A DNA stretch of 64,000 nucleotides, from the NCBI GenBank assembly GCA_904063045.1, contig CAJFCJ010000023.1, positions 682,001 to 746,000 of the forward strand, in the 5' to 3' direction. Below the pieces are notes generated by a model. The model worked only from the letters and a program-made list of their open reading frames with translations. It made no database searches and was not told where the DNA came from. Both the position numbers and the translations under genes were made by a program. Of this stretch, positions 23,766 to 35,861 are shown piece by piece; position 1 is the first letter of the stretch, and every line of letters begins with the position of its first letter. The stretch is from Dimorphilus gyrociliatus (lineage: Eukaryota > Annelida > Polychaeta > Dinophilidae).

Positions 23766-26240
23766 TTAAGAGGAGGAGGAGGAGGAGGAGGAGAAGTGGG
23801 AGGAGAATTATAATGATGATGACGATGAGGAGGAGGAAATGCGTGTTTTTTACTTGCTATTATTATCTTTTCATTAGTAGTGCTGAGCGCTTTAGGACTT
23901 TTAATAAGAGACTATTTACATTTTTTTTCGCGTTGTAGGAGGAGAGCTGATCCATATATTTACTTGCTCTTAATTTATCGATATATCCAATATATCCTTG
24001 TTGGATTGCTGTAACGATTTCTTTAATCTAGATGACAGAAGAAAAAGAAAACAAACTCAAAGTATTACGGATAAGCCTAATTCGTTCAAGCTATTTGCTT
24101 ATATTACTTGCGACATGTGGTAGGCTTTTGTTCTCGTTAGCTTCTTCTCAACCATTGAAACGCCTTCCGGTAAATGGAGTATTGTGTTGAGGAGACACAT
24201 GTACTCGTCGGTAAACAATGACCTATCCGGTCTGTCGCTCTCTTTAACCGTCTTGAGAAAATTGCTGATATATGTGCTATATGATCCTCCATATTCGTAG
24301 ATTGAATTTTCTAATATCATCCACAGAACGTAATTATTCAATTTCCTTTGATGATTAAGCAAAATGAATTTTTCACCGCCTAAAGCTTAATTACGTTCGC
24401 TTAAGAAAAGAAATACCTTTTCATATCAAAACTCTTATCTTTAAAGTAACTACAAAAGCTTTTTATAGACTTTTCCTCTCGAATGATTATGTTTGTACTG
24501 TTTTTAAAAAGTTTCTTCTTTCCCGTAAACAGATTATTAATAAATTTCAGCCAATCCAACTGATGAGAAGAAGCCAATAAATAAAGAGATCAAAAAATCA
24601 ACAGCCATATACAAATAGGACAAAATAGTGAATTATTAATGTATATACAAGCGTATATAGTAATATTTACATTTGGGCATATCTTATATAGGTAGGAAAT
24701 TTTCACTGTGTAGCTTCTTCCGTACTCTTGAGGATAGTAATTCTTAAAATAAAAAGGCAAACTGAATGTGAACGCTTCTTTCTTTATCACAAGTCATTTA
24801 ATACAATACTTTATATATATCGTTCGTAATCGCAAGAGAATCGTTAACGAATTCGGTTAACTGCTGGTCATTAACTTTTCTACCAGTTTCTTCTAATGCA
24901 TGATTCATTGAATCCTTCATAAATGTTGTGTAGGCGTTGATCTTCTGTATCCAAAATCAATTATGCTCATTTCTTTGCTGTTTGTTTAGAAATGTATGAA
25001 ATTACCTGCGTTGAATTTGACGTCAGAGCTAAATAGTTCCAAGTAAAAATTGATGAATGGGGACCCAACTATGACAGAGGAGAAAAAGTTTTTAATTTAG
25101 TTTCTCAATGCGTTTCTCTCGAGATTTGAAAGAAATATTACGCTAAGAAGTGTTGAAGAATCTTTAGAAGGATGTGGCCCCGCTACTATTGAAAAGAAGA
25201 CTAATGGTCCAAAAGTTTTTGTAATTTTGGTTACAGCGTCCGTAAAGTCCCAATCTGTACCGGTCCATTTATCCTAGAAAATGAAGAAAATTGTATAAGG
25301 AACAAAATTCGTTTAACACAAACTGCTATCGCATTGATTTGGTTTTGCTATTTAAAGGAAATAAGAAAGAAAGGAAGGAAGGAAGAGAGCGAGAGAGAGA
25401 GAGAGAGTGAGAGAGAGAGCAAGGGGGCAAACCTAGACCTAACCCTGTTAGGGATGAGTAGTTTTGACGTTTTATAACGTACCTCCAGTAACCATATAGA
25501 CAATTTCATCTTGTTAAATATTTTCTCTATAGTATTTAAAAGTTTTCTCGAGTAAGACTTATAAATACAAGATCTGTAAAAGTTCTTTGCCGCAACGTAA
25601 GGTTTATAATAGTATTTCTTCCTCCAGGACACCATATCTGAAAGAATCACGAACAAATTTTAAAAAGACAATGAGAAGAGTAAGTAGAGGCGGAGAGGGA
25701 GGGGAGGGGGGGCGAAACACAGACAAACTTATTCATAAGTTTAAAATTACATTTTCTAACTGGTTTCATCAGTTCATTCTTTATCTTCATCCAAATATCG
25801 TATTTTAAAGATTCCTTTATAGTATACTTAACCGAGTAGAACTCTTGTTGAGGATACTGGTTTCGATTGATAAAACCACCGCAAGCGTACTGGTAAAAAT
25901 CCTCACAGGGCGATACTCTTCTATCCATATTTTCGGATATTTTTGCCGTCATTCTAAGGCATTCTCCCGTATTACATTCGTAATTCCCATTCGAGAAGGA
26001 TGATTCGATTTTAGCCGACAAATTAACGTTATCTAGCAGATATCTTTCGGCCCAAATCGATTCGGGATGAACAATAAATTTCTGTTGGATAGATGACAAT
26101 TTTACAGCGACAACTCCTATACCCGCCACGAGAAAAACGCTAATAGTTATAAGTAGGATTGATAAGGTTGCAACGATAGATTCCTTGTAGTGTTGAGCGT
26201 AAACTCTGATTCGAAGGATGTACGATGTTTCCTCGTTCAT
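22297..26240 (-). CDS. M13 (neprilysin/ECE-like) peptidase homologue, zinc site lost
   Basis: Fifteen exons (26240-25751, 25637-25483, 25273-25142, 25068-25006, 24944-24810, 24742-24671, 24559-24417, 24345-24108, 24027-23964, 23553-23501, 23410-23213, 23132-23036, 22911-22712, 22643-22539, 22470-22297) join in frame to 772 residues, the normal M13 length. It is a type II membrane protein: cytoplasmic N terminus, one TM segment near residues 22-46, large ectodomain. Family landmarks in order: SPCEDFYQYACGGF, AAKNFYRSCI, DWDFTDAV, LDWLKFI, LNNYVLWMI, FNPKVPFIFNFG, SWWTPETV, SARQTFFLAAVQ and a Cys-rich C terminus. Yet the HExxH zinc/catalytic motif is RALSF (codons 23066-23052), the ENxxD motif with the third zinc ligand is absent, and the usual C-terminal CxxW ends as CFTDS. 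The frame is intact, so this looks like a conserved pseudoenzyme, not a pseudogene. The acceptor of exon 10 is my least certain junction. Confidence 0.92.
23704..23793. repeat. (TAC)n trinucleotide and adjacent (GGA)n tracts
   Basis: Around 20 TAC units at 23704-23765 are followed by a GGA/AGG run at 23770-23793. Both lie in the intron between exons 9 and 10 of the M13 homologue. Likely polymorphic in the population. Confidence 0.95.
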
Positions 26241-29200
26241 TTTAGGTGTTGAATTGATAGACTATTCACTCATCTCGTCCTGTTTATTGTCAGAAGTAAA
26301 AGGGGGCGTAGAAACGATTAGCATTTTTACGCATTTTCCACCGATTAAACGCAATAGACAATCGGCTATCGGCTATCGCGTTTATCTCATTAGAATTCCT
26401 ACAAAAGAATTCGTTGATCGTTAAAACCGGATGTAAGTTTCCTATCCTTTCATATTGGTCATATAGTCTTTAAAAATGGTCTATAGATTCCGGTTGGTTA
26501 ACGTCGTTTCTAAACAGAGAAACAGCCAAATTTTGCAAAAGAACACAATAGCTATATAATTCAATGTCAAATTGATTTCTAATTTTACATACATAATCTT
26601 TTCTTATCCTTCCATCCTTTCCTTCCTTCCTTCCGTCAATCCCATCCGCCTCCCTCCTCTTCTCTCTCTGCCTCTCTCTTTCATACTCCCTCTCCCGCTA
26701 AAAACCCTCTTTCTTTCTTTCTTTCTTTCAGTATCTCATTCGTTTTTCGTCTTATAATTTGTCTCTTAAAGTGAATTTAGAGGGTGAAAACATATGTAAA
26801 TATTCACTATTTCGTTTCTTTCCATCTATCTTTATTACCTGTAAAAGGTTCAATTTATTAGTAAACAACACAATAGCGAGAGAAAGAGAGAGAAGAGAGG
26901 GTGAAGGATATCGGAATTTTTTGTTTGGTTTTATTCTTCTCTTTTAAATAATAACAATAGAAAGAAAAAGCTGGGAAATAAATTAGCATAACATCAGAGT
27001 TAGATGAAGAGGGAGCTAAGAAGAAGAAAAGGTTAAGAATGAAAGTAAAACAGAATAAACATATGGGTATTGCGTGATATGGAGATGACCGTCCCTAAAT
27101 TAGAAATTTCCTAGCTAAAAATCTCTTTCTTTAGTCAATTACTTTCAAAGATTCTTTTACAATGACTAAATAATTTACTTTCAAAAGACTAATTCATCTT
27201 TTGATAAACGGTGTCGCAAAAGGTCAAATACCAATAAATTTTCATAGGGAAAACTTACTTTTTGATGTTTGGTTTACATCTTGCGCTTGTTTACAAGCAG
27301 TAATACATTTTTCTCTTTTTCTAACCATTATCGTAGTTGTATCTTCAGCTGTTTTAACTTTATTTCCATGCAAATATTCCAATTTTCCCTCTTCTGAAGT
27401 TACTACTAAAGATAAAACTTGTAGTATTTAGCAGATGCCTCCCTGTATTTACTGCTTTCTATTTTATACTATATATAAATATATATAAATATATAAAAGG
27501 CTGAGTCAGGCAGGTATATTTCATCTCCTAAATATTGCTCTCTGCTAATAGTTAGATGTTGAAATTGGCTTTTAATTTGCAGTGCATTTTTCATATAATA
27601 TGGAAAGATTGCTGAATCTCTTCTTGCTGTCTATCACAAGCAGAGAGCTAAGGGGAATGAATGTGTTTTCCTACTAAGATAGAATTATAGCTTCTACATT
27701 TAGTGTTAATAAATAATAGAACAAAACGAGATAAAGGTATGTATTAATCGACTCATTCACCCTCACACACACACACACACGCAGTCTCTCTTTATTTAAA
27801 AGAAAAACTGATATTAAGACGAAGCGAGAGGAATCGATCAAGTCGATCATCTAATCTAAAGATACAAAGACAACAACTTTTTATGTACTGATTGTAATGC
27901 GAAAGGTGCCATGTATTTTCAATGTTTCCCCAACAATGTACCCACCATACTATTTCACTGTACAACACCGCAAAATTCTCCTTAATTGATTATATAGCTT
28001 ACTGAACCAGACGAACTAGTAAAATATAATTTTTCTGACGTCTCTCAGGGTCACAATTCAACCCTGTCTGATTGTCTAGACATAGTATGCTAACGATAAC
28101 AGGATTATGACTTTCCGATATGAGCGTTAATAAAAACAAAAAATACTGTACACTCATTTTCTCACGCATGCGAGGTTTTGAATAACGCTTAAAACGAGAG
28201 TAATAAGAGTAAGATAGAAAAGATGATGGAATACAAAATGACAAAGAGATTAGTATTGTCAAGTAACTAATTGTAAGAATAGGCTGAAGTGAAAAGTTGA
28301 TAGCGACGTAAAAGTAAGCGCACCATACAGAAAAGAAAAATTCTTAGTAAATTATAGACAAACGGCGTAAATGTAAAAGTTTGCATTTTCAATCCATTTA
28401 AGAGAATGACTACTCATAGGATTACTAAACTGATTAATTGCCGTATACATTTTTAGATTGCGCAATACTGTTTAATCTCCACACTAGACAAGTATTTTAT
28501 ATAACAGGGACGTTAAGTATGTGTAATGGATAGCTACGCTCTTGTACGTTGTTCATAAGCCAACAAATTAAAAGGGGAGAAAAATGCTTTTTAGTTTTGT
28601 TATCAGATAAAGTTTGCTTAGTAAGCAGCAAATTTATCAAAGTAGCATCCATCCGCAGACTAGTTTCCTAGATAGGTCAAAAACGAAAACTCGGATAGAA
28701 AGACTGGAATAATTCTAGTAAAAGTGATAATTTAATTAATAAATTTGTCTGCTTATTACTCTTTATTGTTGGTTGTTATAGTAGATTTGTAGACAAACTC
28801 TCGTTTTTATTTATTACTTTCTTGTAAAATGAAACAAAACAAACAAAACATAGAAAAGAATGATAAAATAAGTGATAATTTGAATACTGGCTACACTGAT
28901 ATATTTGTATTTATGACTGAGGAATAAAACACATATGCTCTTTTATATAACTATGCAAACAGTGCATTAGAAAATACGCTCTTTTCTTTCTGCTTTATCT
29001 GCAAGGTAAGAAGAGATATCGCATACGTGTAATATATATTTTATCAACTTGGCTAAATGATAATATTTCCTGGAGAGAGTTAACGCACTTGAATTTTTTA
29101 AAGACTGACACGGAAAGAGAGAGATAGGGTCGATTAACAGTATGAGGGAGGGAGTGAGTGAGTCGGTGAGTGAGTGGGTGAGTGAGTAAGTGAGTGAGCG

Positions 29201-29510
29201 AATGAATGAACTGAGGAAAGAAGAAATCGAGAATGAATAGACTATGAAAATGATATGAAAAAAGAAAGGTAAAAGTTAAGTAATCGATAGGATTTTATCT
29301 TAATCAAACTAGAATACCTGGATAATATATATATATATATATATATAATATACATCAAACTAATAAAAGAATAAAGGAAAAGTTTAGGAAAGAAACTCGG
29401 CAACAGGCTTTCTATTATTAAAAAGAGAACAAGGAAGAAATAAGGCTTTTATTATATTTTTAATTAAAATAGCCAAAAGAAACAACAGCAGAAACAATAT
29501 GAAATAAATA
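26241..29510. other. Intergenic region with unexplained exon-like frames
   Basis: No gene I can name. On the minus strand, about 27430-27250 is open without stops and non-repetitive, contains EYLHGNKVKTAEDTTTIMV, and ends at a consensus-like donor (AAAAA|GTAAGT). A frame at about 27965-27795 (minus) and another beginning MSVQYFLFLLTLIS near 28160 (minus) are also open. I cannot link them into one gene. On the plus strand 27201-27431 is open as a hydrophobic frame antisense to the first. CT-rich 26610-26740; GTGA repeats 29150-29210; (TA)n at 29325-29345. Confidence 0.4.
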
Positions 29511-30410
29511 CTATGTACTCTTTATGCAATGGCAAGACTTTGATTGTTTGCGACGACATAAAACTTCTCTTGCCGTGGTATTCATAGCAAAATAGACGAC
29601 AGGATTAGTAATCAAGTTTAAGCTAAATAATATCATAACAGTTGATTTGACACCAGCCGATATCGGATTGTCGTCCTTATCCAACCACATGACAATCATC
29701 GAAGGCATATAGCTAGCATTGAATAATACGAATAGAATAATGAATTGAACAGCCAATTTTGTGTGTTTCGGGTCGAGATGACTACTATTTTGTACAGCCA
29801 CTTTTACCCTGGCCCTTTTCACAGTAACGTAGATTTGACAATAAACGAAGCAGGTAACAATGTTGGGAACGGCGAAAACAGCAACAGTAACAAATATTCC
29901 GTATGGTATATTATCCTCGAAAACGAAACAGCATACGCAACTGAAGCGTAATCTAACTGGGACAAGATGGAGAAGTTGAGGTAGTGAAACAAGTAAAGAC
30001 AAATTCCATACAATTGCAATGCATATTAGGGTAGTTTTCATGGTAATTTTAGTTGAATTTCTTAAAATTGCTACATAACGGTTACAGGCAATAAAAACCA
30101 TACAAAATGATACTGCAACGGGAGGAGAGAAAGTCAAAAAAGCGAAGAATCTGCATAATAATCCATTAACGAAGAAAATTTTGAATTCTTCCATCAAAAA
30201 CAAAAATGCATTAATTGATAAATAGATATCGGCCACGAATAAATTAACAACGTACATGTTATGCGGAGTTCTCAACTTTTTGTTCACAAATATTATTAGA
30301 ATTGATAACAAATTTGTAAAAAAGCCTAATATTGAGATGATCCCATACGTAAGAGTAACATTCTGATTAATTTGCATATTCCTCACAGTGAAATTGGTTA
30401 TATTACTCAT
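29511..30410 (-). CDS. Class A (rhodopsin-like) GPCR, orphan, single exon
   Basis: An intronless frame of 299 residues with seven hydrophobic segments. The start is the ATG at 30410 (MSNITNFTV, with N-glycosylation sequons at the N terminus); the frame stays open upstream only because a (CT)n microsatellite reads as Arg-Glu repeats on this strand. TM1 has GFFTNLLSILIIF, TM2 NLFVADIYLS (the usual LxxAD), TM3 ends FIACNRYVAIL, so the DRY motif is CNRY (Asp to Asn), TM7 is NLITNPVVYFAM (NPxxY intact). The tail is short and Cys/Lys-rich (CRRKQSKSCHC), a likely palmitoylation site. There is no Lys at the retinal position before NPVVY, so it is not an opsin. Ligand unknown; peptide or amine receptors both remain possible. 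AATAAA on the minus strand lies ~60 bp past the stop. Confidence 0.88.
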   Translation of the reverse strand: MSNITNFTVRNMQINQNVTLTYGIISILGFFTNLLSILIIFVNKKLRTPHNMYVVNLFVADIYLSINAFLFLMEEFKIFFVNGLLCRFFAFLTFSPPVAVSFCMVFIACNRYVAILRNSTKITMKTTLICIAIVWNLSLLVSLPQLLHLVPVRLRFSCVCCFVFEDNIPYGIFVTVAVFAVPNIVTCFVYCQIYVTVKRARVKVAVQNSSHLDPKHTKLAVQFIILFVLFNASYMPSMIVMWLDKDDNPISAGVKSTVMILFSLNLITNPVVYFAMNTTAREVLCRRKQSKSCHCIKST

Positions 30411-31878
30411 TGTGTCGTCTCTGTCTCTTTTTCGTTCTTTTTCTCCTCTCTCTCTCTCTCTCTCTCTCTCTTTCCTTTCCTCTAATCTCTCTCTTTCTCT
30501 CCTTATTTTTTGCTCTGTTTCTTTATTTTTCTTTACTCTTTCTTCCTTACTCACGTTGTCCGTCTCTCTCTCTCTCTCGCTATCTCACCTTTCACTCTCA
30601 GCCTCTCTCTTTCTCGTTCTCTCTTTCGCTCTCTATCTAGCTTTCACTCACTCTCTCCCGCTCTAATAGTAGCTTTTACTACTTACATATATACTTATAT
30701 ATATAAGATATATATATATAAGAAAATGTATGTCTGTCTTATCTTTGATAAGACGAAGGGGGTTATGTAAATAGTGGAATTAGAAGCTCGTTTATTGGTT
30801 AGCTGACTCTAGTTTTCTTTTTTGATTTTAATAGACGGCGTCTAATGAATAAAAAATATAAAATAATTATTTGTAAACGGTGTTTTTAGTTGTGTTGTTG
30901 AAATTGATTTTTGATGAGTTGTATTAATACTTTGCCCAACTAATCATATTATTTTCGTAAACAACACTTGACTTGCTTTTCATTTGCTGTCGATAAAAAC
31001 AAAAATATCCAAGTGCTTATTATAAAATACTAATATATATATATATAAATTTATTCTATACAGTATATACGTTTTGGATGGAAAGTAATCAAACTCTTTC
31101 CTTTCAAGATCTATTAAAAGGTTTATGTGAAAGTTAAAATACGGTAGAAATCATGCAATCTATAGGTTCTTATTATGTAATCTCTTAGTAGTCCGTATTT
31201 CATCCGCAAAGAGACTGAAAAGGGAGGCAAAGGGAAAGAATGGGGGTTATTCAGAATAAAACTACCGGATTAAATATCTATTTGGCTAAAGTTGACTCTC
31301 CACAGCTTTGTAAGTGGATTGATAAGGAAAGCAGGACATACTTGAGATATAAAAATACACTTATTTCTTCCTATTTTTTGCTTTCCTTTTCTTTTCATTT
31401 TCCCTTTAGAGATTATTTTAAATTATAAAAAATCCACAATCTACAATCTACAGTGTACATTGTATTTGTAATACACTGTATGTTCAGTTTACTGTATGGT
31501 TCACCCTTTTAACTCTTTCATCAAAAGTAAAAGACTTTAGACTTGGAGCTATTTCTTAAAAACTGTTTAATATATCCTTTTTGTCCTTTTCAAACGTGTC
31601 TGCTTGCTTGGAAGGCGAAAGTGTAAGGACATGATTTTTCTTTTACAGATGGCGTTCTTAGTCTTGTTTTTCTTTTTTGCAGCTTTTTCTCACACTTTCT
31701 CTCTCTTCAGACCTTTCTTTTTCTTTCTTGCTTTCTTTCTTTCTTTCTGGCTATATCTGTTTGTCTGTCTGTCCGTTTCTTTCTCCCTCCATCACTCTCT
31801 TCCTCTCGCTGTTTTCTCACTCCACTTACTTTATTACGCAAAAGCTACCTTGAATAGACATATTAATATTAACTGTAT

Positions 31879-31910
<32 letters not shown>

Positions 31911-32214
31911 AACGACATTAGTCAGAAACTTTGAAAAGAACGTTTGTAGTCGAATAAACCTAGAAATTAAACTAATAAAGTTAGTTGGCGTTTTGTTTTC
32001 GTTTATTGGAGATTTGCAGATTAAAGGATATTTGACTAATAAGGAGATGATAACAAAGTTTGGCGATGAAGAGTAGTTATCTAGAGTAATTAATTTAACG
32101 TTTGATAAGGAATGATTCTTTTGATTAGTTGGTAAATTAAGAGTTTGGTTTTACTTTAGAAGATGCTAACGCCCTTTTTAAAGAGTATAAATTACTTGGT
32201 GTGACCGATTCTAA
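30411..32214. other. Shared upstream region of two head-to-head GPCR genes
   Basis: About 1.8 kb separates the start codons of the two divergent GPCR genes. It holds a dense CT tract at 30440-30655, AT repeats (30680-30725, 31030-31075, 31875-31910) and a CT-rich stretch at 31670-31830 that reads as Phe/Ser-rich peptides. A non-repetitive open frame at 31240-31428 has no family I recognise. No core promoter is obvious. Confidence 0.5.
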
Positions 32215-33253
32215 ATGTCTCTTTTCAACATGGCAAATAACTCTTCTATACTTCTATACAAGTCCCTATTTTCTTCCGACACAATGTATCAAATAGTCTA
32301 CTTTTGTATTTTAGGATGTGCCGTGTTTCTAGCTTTGGTAGGAACAATTGGAAACATTCTATCTGTTCTCGTTCTCAGAAGGCCAAAGATGAGAAATACG
32401 ACTTCCGCGACTTATATGCAATGGTTGGCGGCAATTGATACTTTTCTTTTAAATTTGATTCTTGTTCCTTTTAACGTCATTCCCCTCCTGCATTTGTGGC
32501 ACGTTAGCAACTCATTTGCCAAAGGCTACGTTTGTCTGTACATCTATCCATTCTTTAATTGGCTATCCTCCGTCGAGCCGTGGATTATTGTAGCTATGAC
32601 GGCTGATCGCGCAATCGTCGTTTCACTTCCCACTAAAGCCAAATCGATTTGTACGAAAAAAAGAGCAAATATTCTCTGCAGTGTCCTTCTGCTTTCCCTA
32701 ATGGTTTTTCATTTTCAAAAATACGTTACAGTCGTCGGAGCAAGGATAATAGTTATGCCTTTTAACAGATGGATGTCCATTCCCTCTTGTATTTATAGGA
32801 ACGAAATTTCAAAAGTACTTAACGGAACTGTCTTGGGTGTTCTTCAGTCACTCTCAACTGGAATATTGCCCGCCTTCTTTTTAATTATTACCAATATTAT
32901 TATTGTTTACGGATTGGCTAAAGCAGATAGGCAGAGAAGAATAATGACGTCATCAGACTCGGCCACCGAACATAATTCCAAGTATGGGCAATAAAGAAAT
33001 AATGCACATAATTTTTTCTAGAACGAATCAATTTCTTTTTACGAGAGAGATTCTTTTTCTTTTACCATAAAGCTTATACGAAAATATGGAGACTGTATCT
33101 CCAAAGCAGAGTACAGTATACTCTATATAAAGTATTCATGAACATGTATAGTTTACCTTTACACGCCTGTAAAATTGCTTATAACCTATTCCTAGTCATG
33201 TAAAGGTAAGTTAAACAGACATTTACTTCACTTTATAATTATTTAATGATTTC

Positions 33254-33302
<49 letters not shown>

Positions 33303-33655
33303 TATATCTTTGCATTCATTTTGCTCATACTTGAAGACAAATAGCCATAATGTTGATCTCTGTTTCAATTCTTTTTTGGTTCACTTACCTCCCAGTTGCC
33401 GTATGGTTTTTATACTTTAAGGCACTAGGTTATATGGATGCGTCGGCTCATCCAGAAGATTTGGAATTTGCCAAAATGGGTCATACAATTTTAACGCTCA
33501 TCAGTTTTGCAAATACGGCCGGAAATTTCTTCTTATATTGCTTAACTGGTCAAAGATTCCGGCAAGAGCTTGGCGAAATGTTGGGTATAAAGCGTAATTC
33601 AAAGGTAAAAGAGGTTGGTAACTCTTCAGTAAAAACAGTTTCTCAAAAATTATAA
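32215..33655 (+). CDS. Class A GPCR, FMRFamide-receptor-like style
   Basis: Two exons, 32215-32981 and 33337-33655, join in phase 2 (giving SKQIAIMLISVSILFW at the start of TM6) for 361 residues. The extracellular N terminus has NNSS. TM1 is GTIGNILSVLVLRRPKMRNTT, typical of invertebrate peptide GPCRs. TM2 begins YMQWLAAIDTFLL. The TM3/ECL2 cysteines are in GYVCLYIY and IPSCIYRN. The DRY motif is DRA (MTADRAIVV). TM7 reads NTAGNFFLYCLTGQRFRQEL, where NPxxY is replaced by NFFLY, as in many FMRFamide/sex-peptide-type receptors. The tail is short. The single intron carries a (TCTG)n/(TC)n repeat. Ligand is not deducible; the neuropeptide-receptor assignment is by motif style only. Confidence 0.88.
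33252..33302. repeat. (TCTG)n(TC)n compound microsatellite
   Basis: About eight TCTG units run into about eight TC units. It sits 35 bp upstream of the splice acceptor of the second GPCR exon, so it may replace or weaken the normal polypyrimidine tract. Confidence 0.92.
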
Positions 33656-35861
33656 CCACAAATCGAATCCACATCACATTCCTTTATCATTGTACTGGAA
33701 AACTCATTACCTCAACTGTTCCACAAATGAATTAATAATCTATTAGACATATGAAAAAAAGCAAGCTTCTACTGGTGACTGACTTGTGGCAGAAACTATC
33801 ATAGCCTCAACTAACAGATGGAAGGGAAACGAAAGAAACGATCGACCACAAAAGGAAGTTTTCTTTTTACTTTTTCATTTGCGTATGTATAAGCTATTAA
33901 TAGAAGATATAAGCTTTCTTTTAACGATCGACTGACTGTTTTATCATTATCACATCAAAGTGCATATTCTCACGATTTCCCCCTATACACAATTCCACAT
34001 CCCATGCGATAGAACTTACCGCCAGAAACTATCCAACTCTAAATGAATCAAGTCATCACTTTTATTTATTCACAGTGTTCAAGTTTCTTAAAGATTTTAG
34101 ATCTATCGTTGTTATTAATATCATTACCAAGAGTTAACAGTCTCGGATAAATCATTACACCACTTACAGTCATTCATTCTTATCGGTTATCAACGCTATT
34201 TATCTGTCCTTCCGTCCCTTTTCCTCTTTTATTTTACTTTTTTTCCCTTTCTGCTTGTCTGCCTATCTCTATAGCTGCCCGTCAAACAGACAGACAGACA
34301 GTGAGTGAGTCAGTCGTTCTTTCTTTCAATCTCTCTATTTCCATCCTCACATAAAATTTTCCATCCTCCTTCTCCTCCTCGTCTAGTTTCTCCGTCTATA
34401 ATTTGTGAATTGCTACACCCTTTCTCACTTTTCTAAATAATAAATTTGATCCTTTTGTTCTGAAATTATACTAAATTTCTTTCATTATTCGCTTATTGCA
34501 TTCACTATGAAATAATTTGGACTAGCTGGTGTAATGGATTTTCTGTTAAACTATATATACTTTGACTTATTCTGTCCTTGTAAAGTTGAAATCAATAAAC
34601 TATTAACATATAAAGATTTAGACAAAATACTTTACTTCTCTCTCCCTCTAATTCTCCTCCTCTCTCTCTTTCTCTCTCTTTAATACAAAACTTTCATATT
34701 TCTTTCATATAAAAAAGTAATTTAATTCAAAAATGACTGAATAAAACAAATTCGGAAACGATAGTAACATAGTAATTGTATAAGTCACGTGACAAAGCGT
34801 ATTAAATTAATTCGGACAAATTGATTATTTCCGACGACAGTAATTTACTTCACAACCACGTGATTACAGTCGAACATCTTCGGATTCTATAAGTTCATCT
34901 CCTTCTTTCGAACTTTCAAGAGTTTGCGTACTGATAGAAGTTGCTGCACTATTTTGAATCTGGTAGGTTTGAGTATATGTGGTATGCTTCCGCCTTTGTA
35001 GTTCCATGTCACCTGAACACAAAGTTGAAAAGTAGAGAAATCAATATGAAATCAGCTTTAAAACTCTTTAACCTATATACAATTGAAAGGAGAAAAAATA
35101 AAAGATTCAATATTTTGAAAAGTTCTTAGTCAATTATTCAATTAATGCTTTTCAATTAGGAACTTTGAACGATAATACAATAAAAGACGAGAGGTAGGCA
35201 TATGAGTAGCATAGTTAGTCAGTTGATCATGGTAGTCTAAAAGAGACAAATGCATACATTGCTCTTTGGTTTGTTTCTCTTTTTCCCCTCTCGTACGCAT
35301 AGATACAAACACACCGTCGATTGTATGCATGTACTAATATTTTATTTATACTAACACAATAACATCATTATCAGACAGTAATTTTTAATTGTCGAACTTT
35401 ATCTGATAAAAATTCAAGACACGGCAGTCAATAGAGAATTGGTCAATCTACTAACGTGTACTTATTTTAATGAGGGAGCTTTTTGAAAGAAAAAAATAAC
35501 ACACAATTATTGAACTCCTATCATCTAGTTCTTCTCTTTTTCTCTTCAATTTACGGACAATGAATCAGAATTAATTAGTCTTACTATTATAAAGGTGGCG
35601 TAGAAATGAGTGGATTTTTAACCTCTTGGCATAAAATTGTAAGTGTGTACCGCAATGAGTACAGGGGCATTGGATTTCCTGACGTTCTCTTCCTACCTAA
35701 TCTCTTTGTTAGGCTTATAAATATCAGTTAAAAATTGAAAAAATTAGAAAGGATTAGTTGTAGAATATTCCTTTCTCTTTCCCAAATTATATTTATTTCC
35801 TATCCGAATAAATGGATTAAATTGATTAATAAATTGACTAATTAATTAACTAATTTGTTGA
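33656..35861. other. Intergenic region with two CACGTG E-boxes
   Basis: No gene recognised. A palindromic GTCACGTGAC at 34784-34793 and CACGTG at 34857-34862 lie close together, upstream of a small open frame (34941-35129) of no recognised family. A CTCF/YY1-like GGTGGCG occurs at about 35594. The minus-strand AATAAA near 35790 may end the mGluR transcript. Confidence 0.45.

Noticed and set aside
25348-25482. Ser/Leu-rich tail on an M13 frame
   Set aside because: Read-through of exon 2 past its GTACGT donor into a GA-rich intron.
30388-30770. Three overlapping plus-strand Ser/Leu-rich frames
   Set aside because: CT microsatellite antisense to the GPCR 5' region; no domain and no splice context.
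31604-31921. Frame with ATG and hydrophobic start (MAFLVLFFFFAAF)
   Set aside because: Looks like a signal peptide but is a Phe/Ser/Leu run from CT/TTTC-rich DNA ending in (TA)n; no folded domain.
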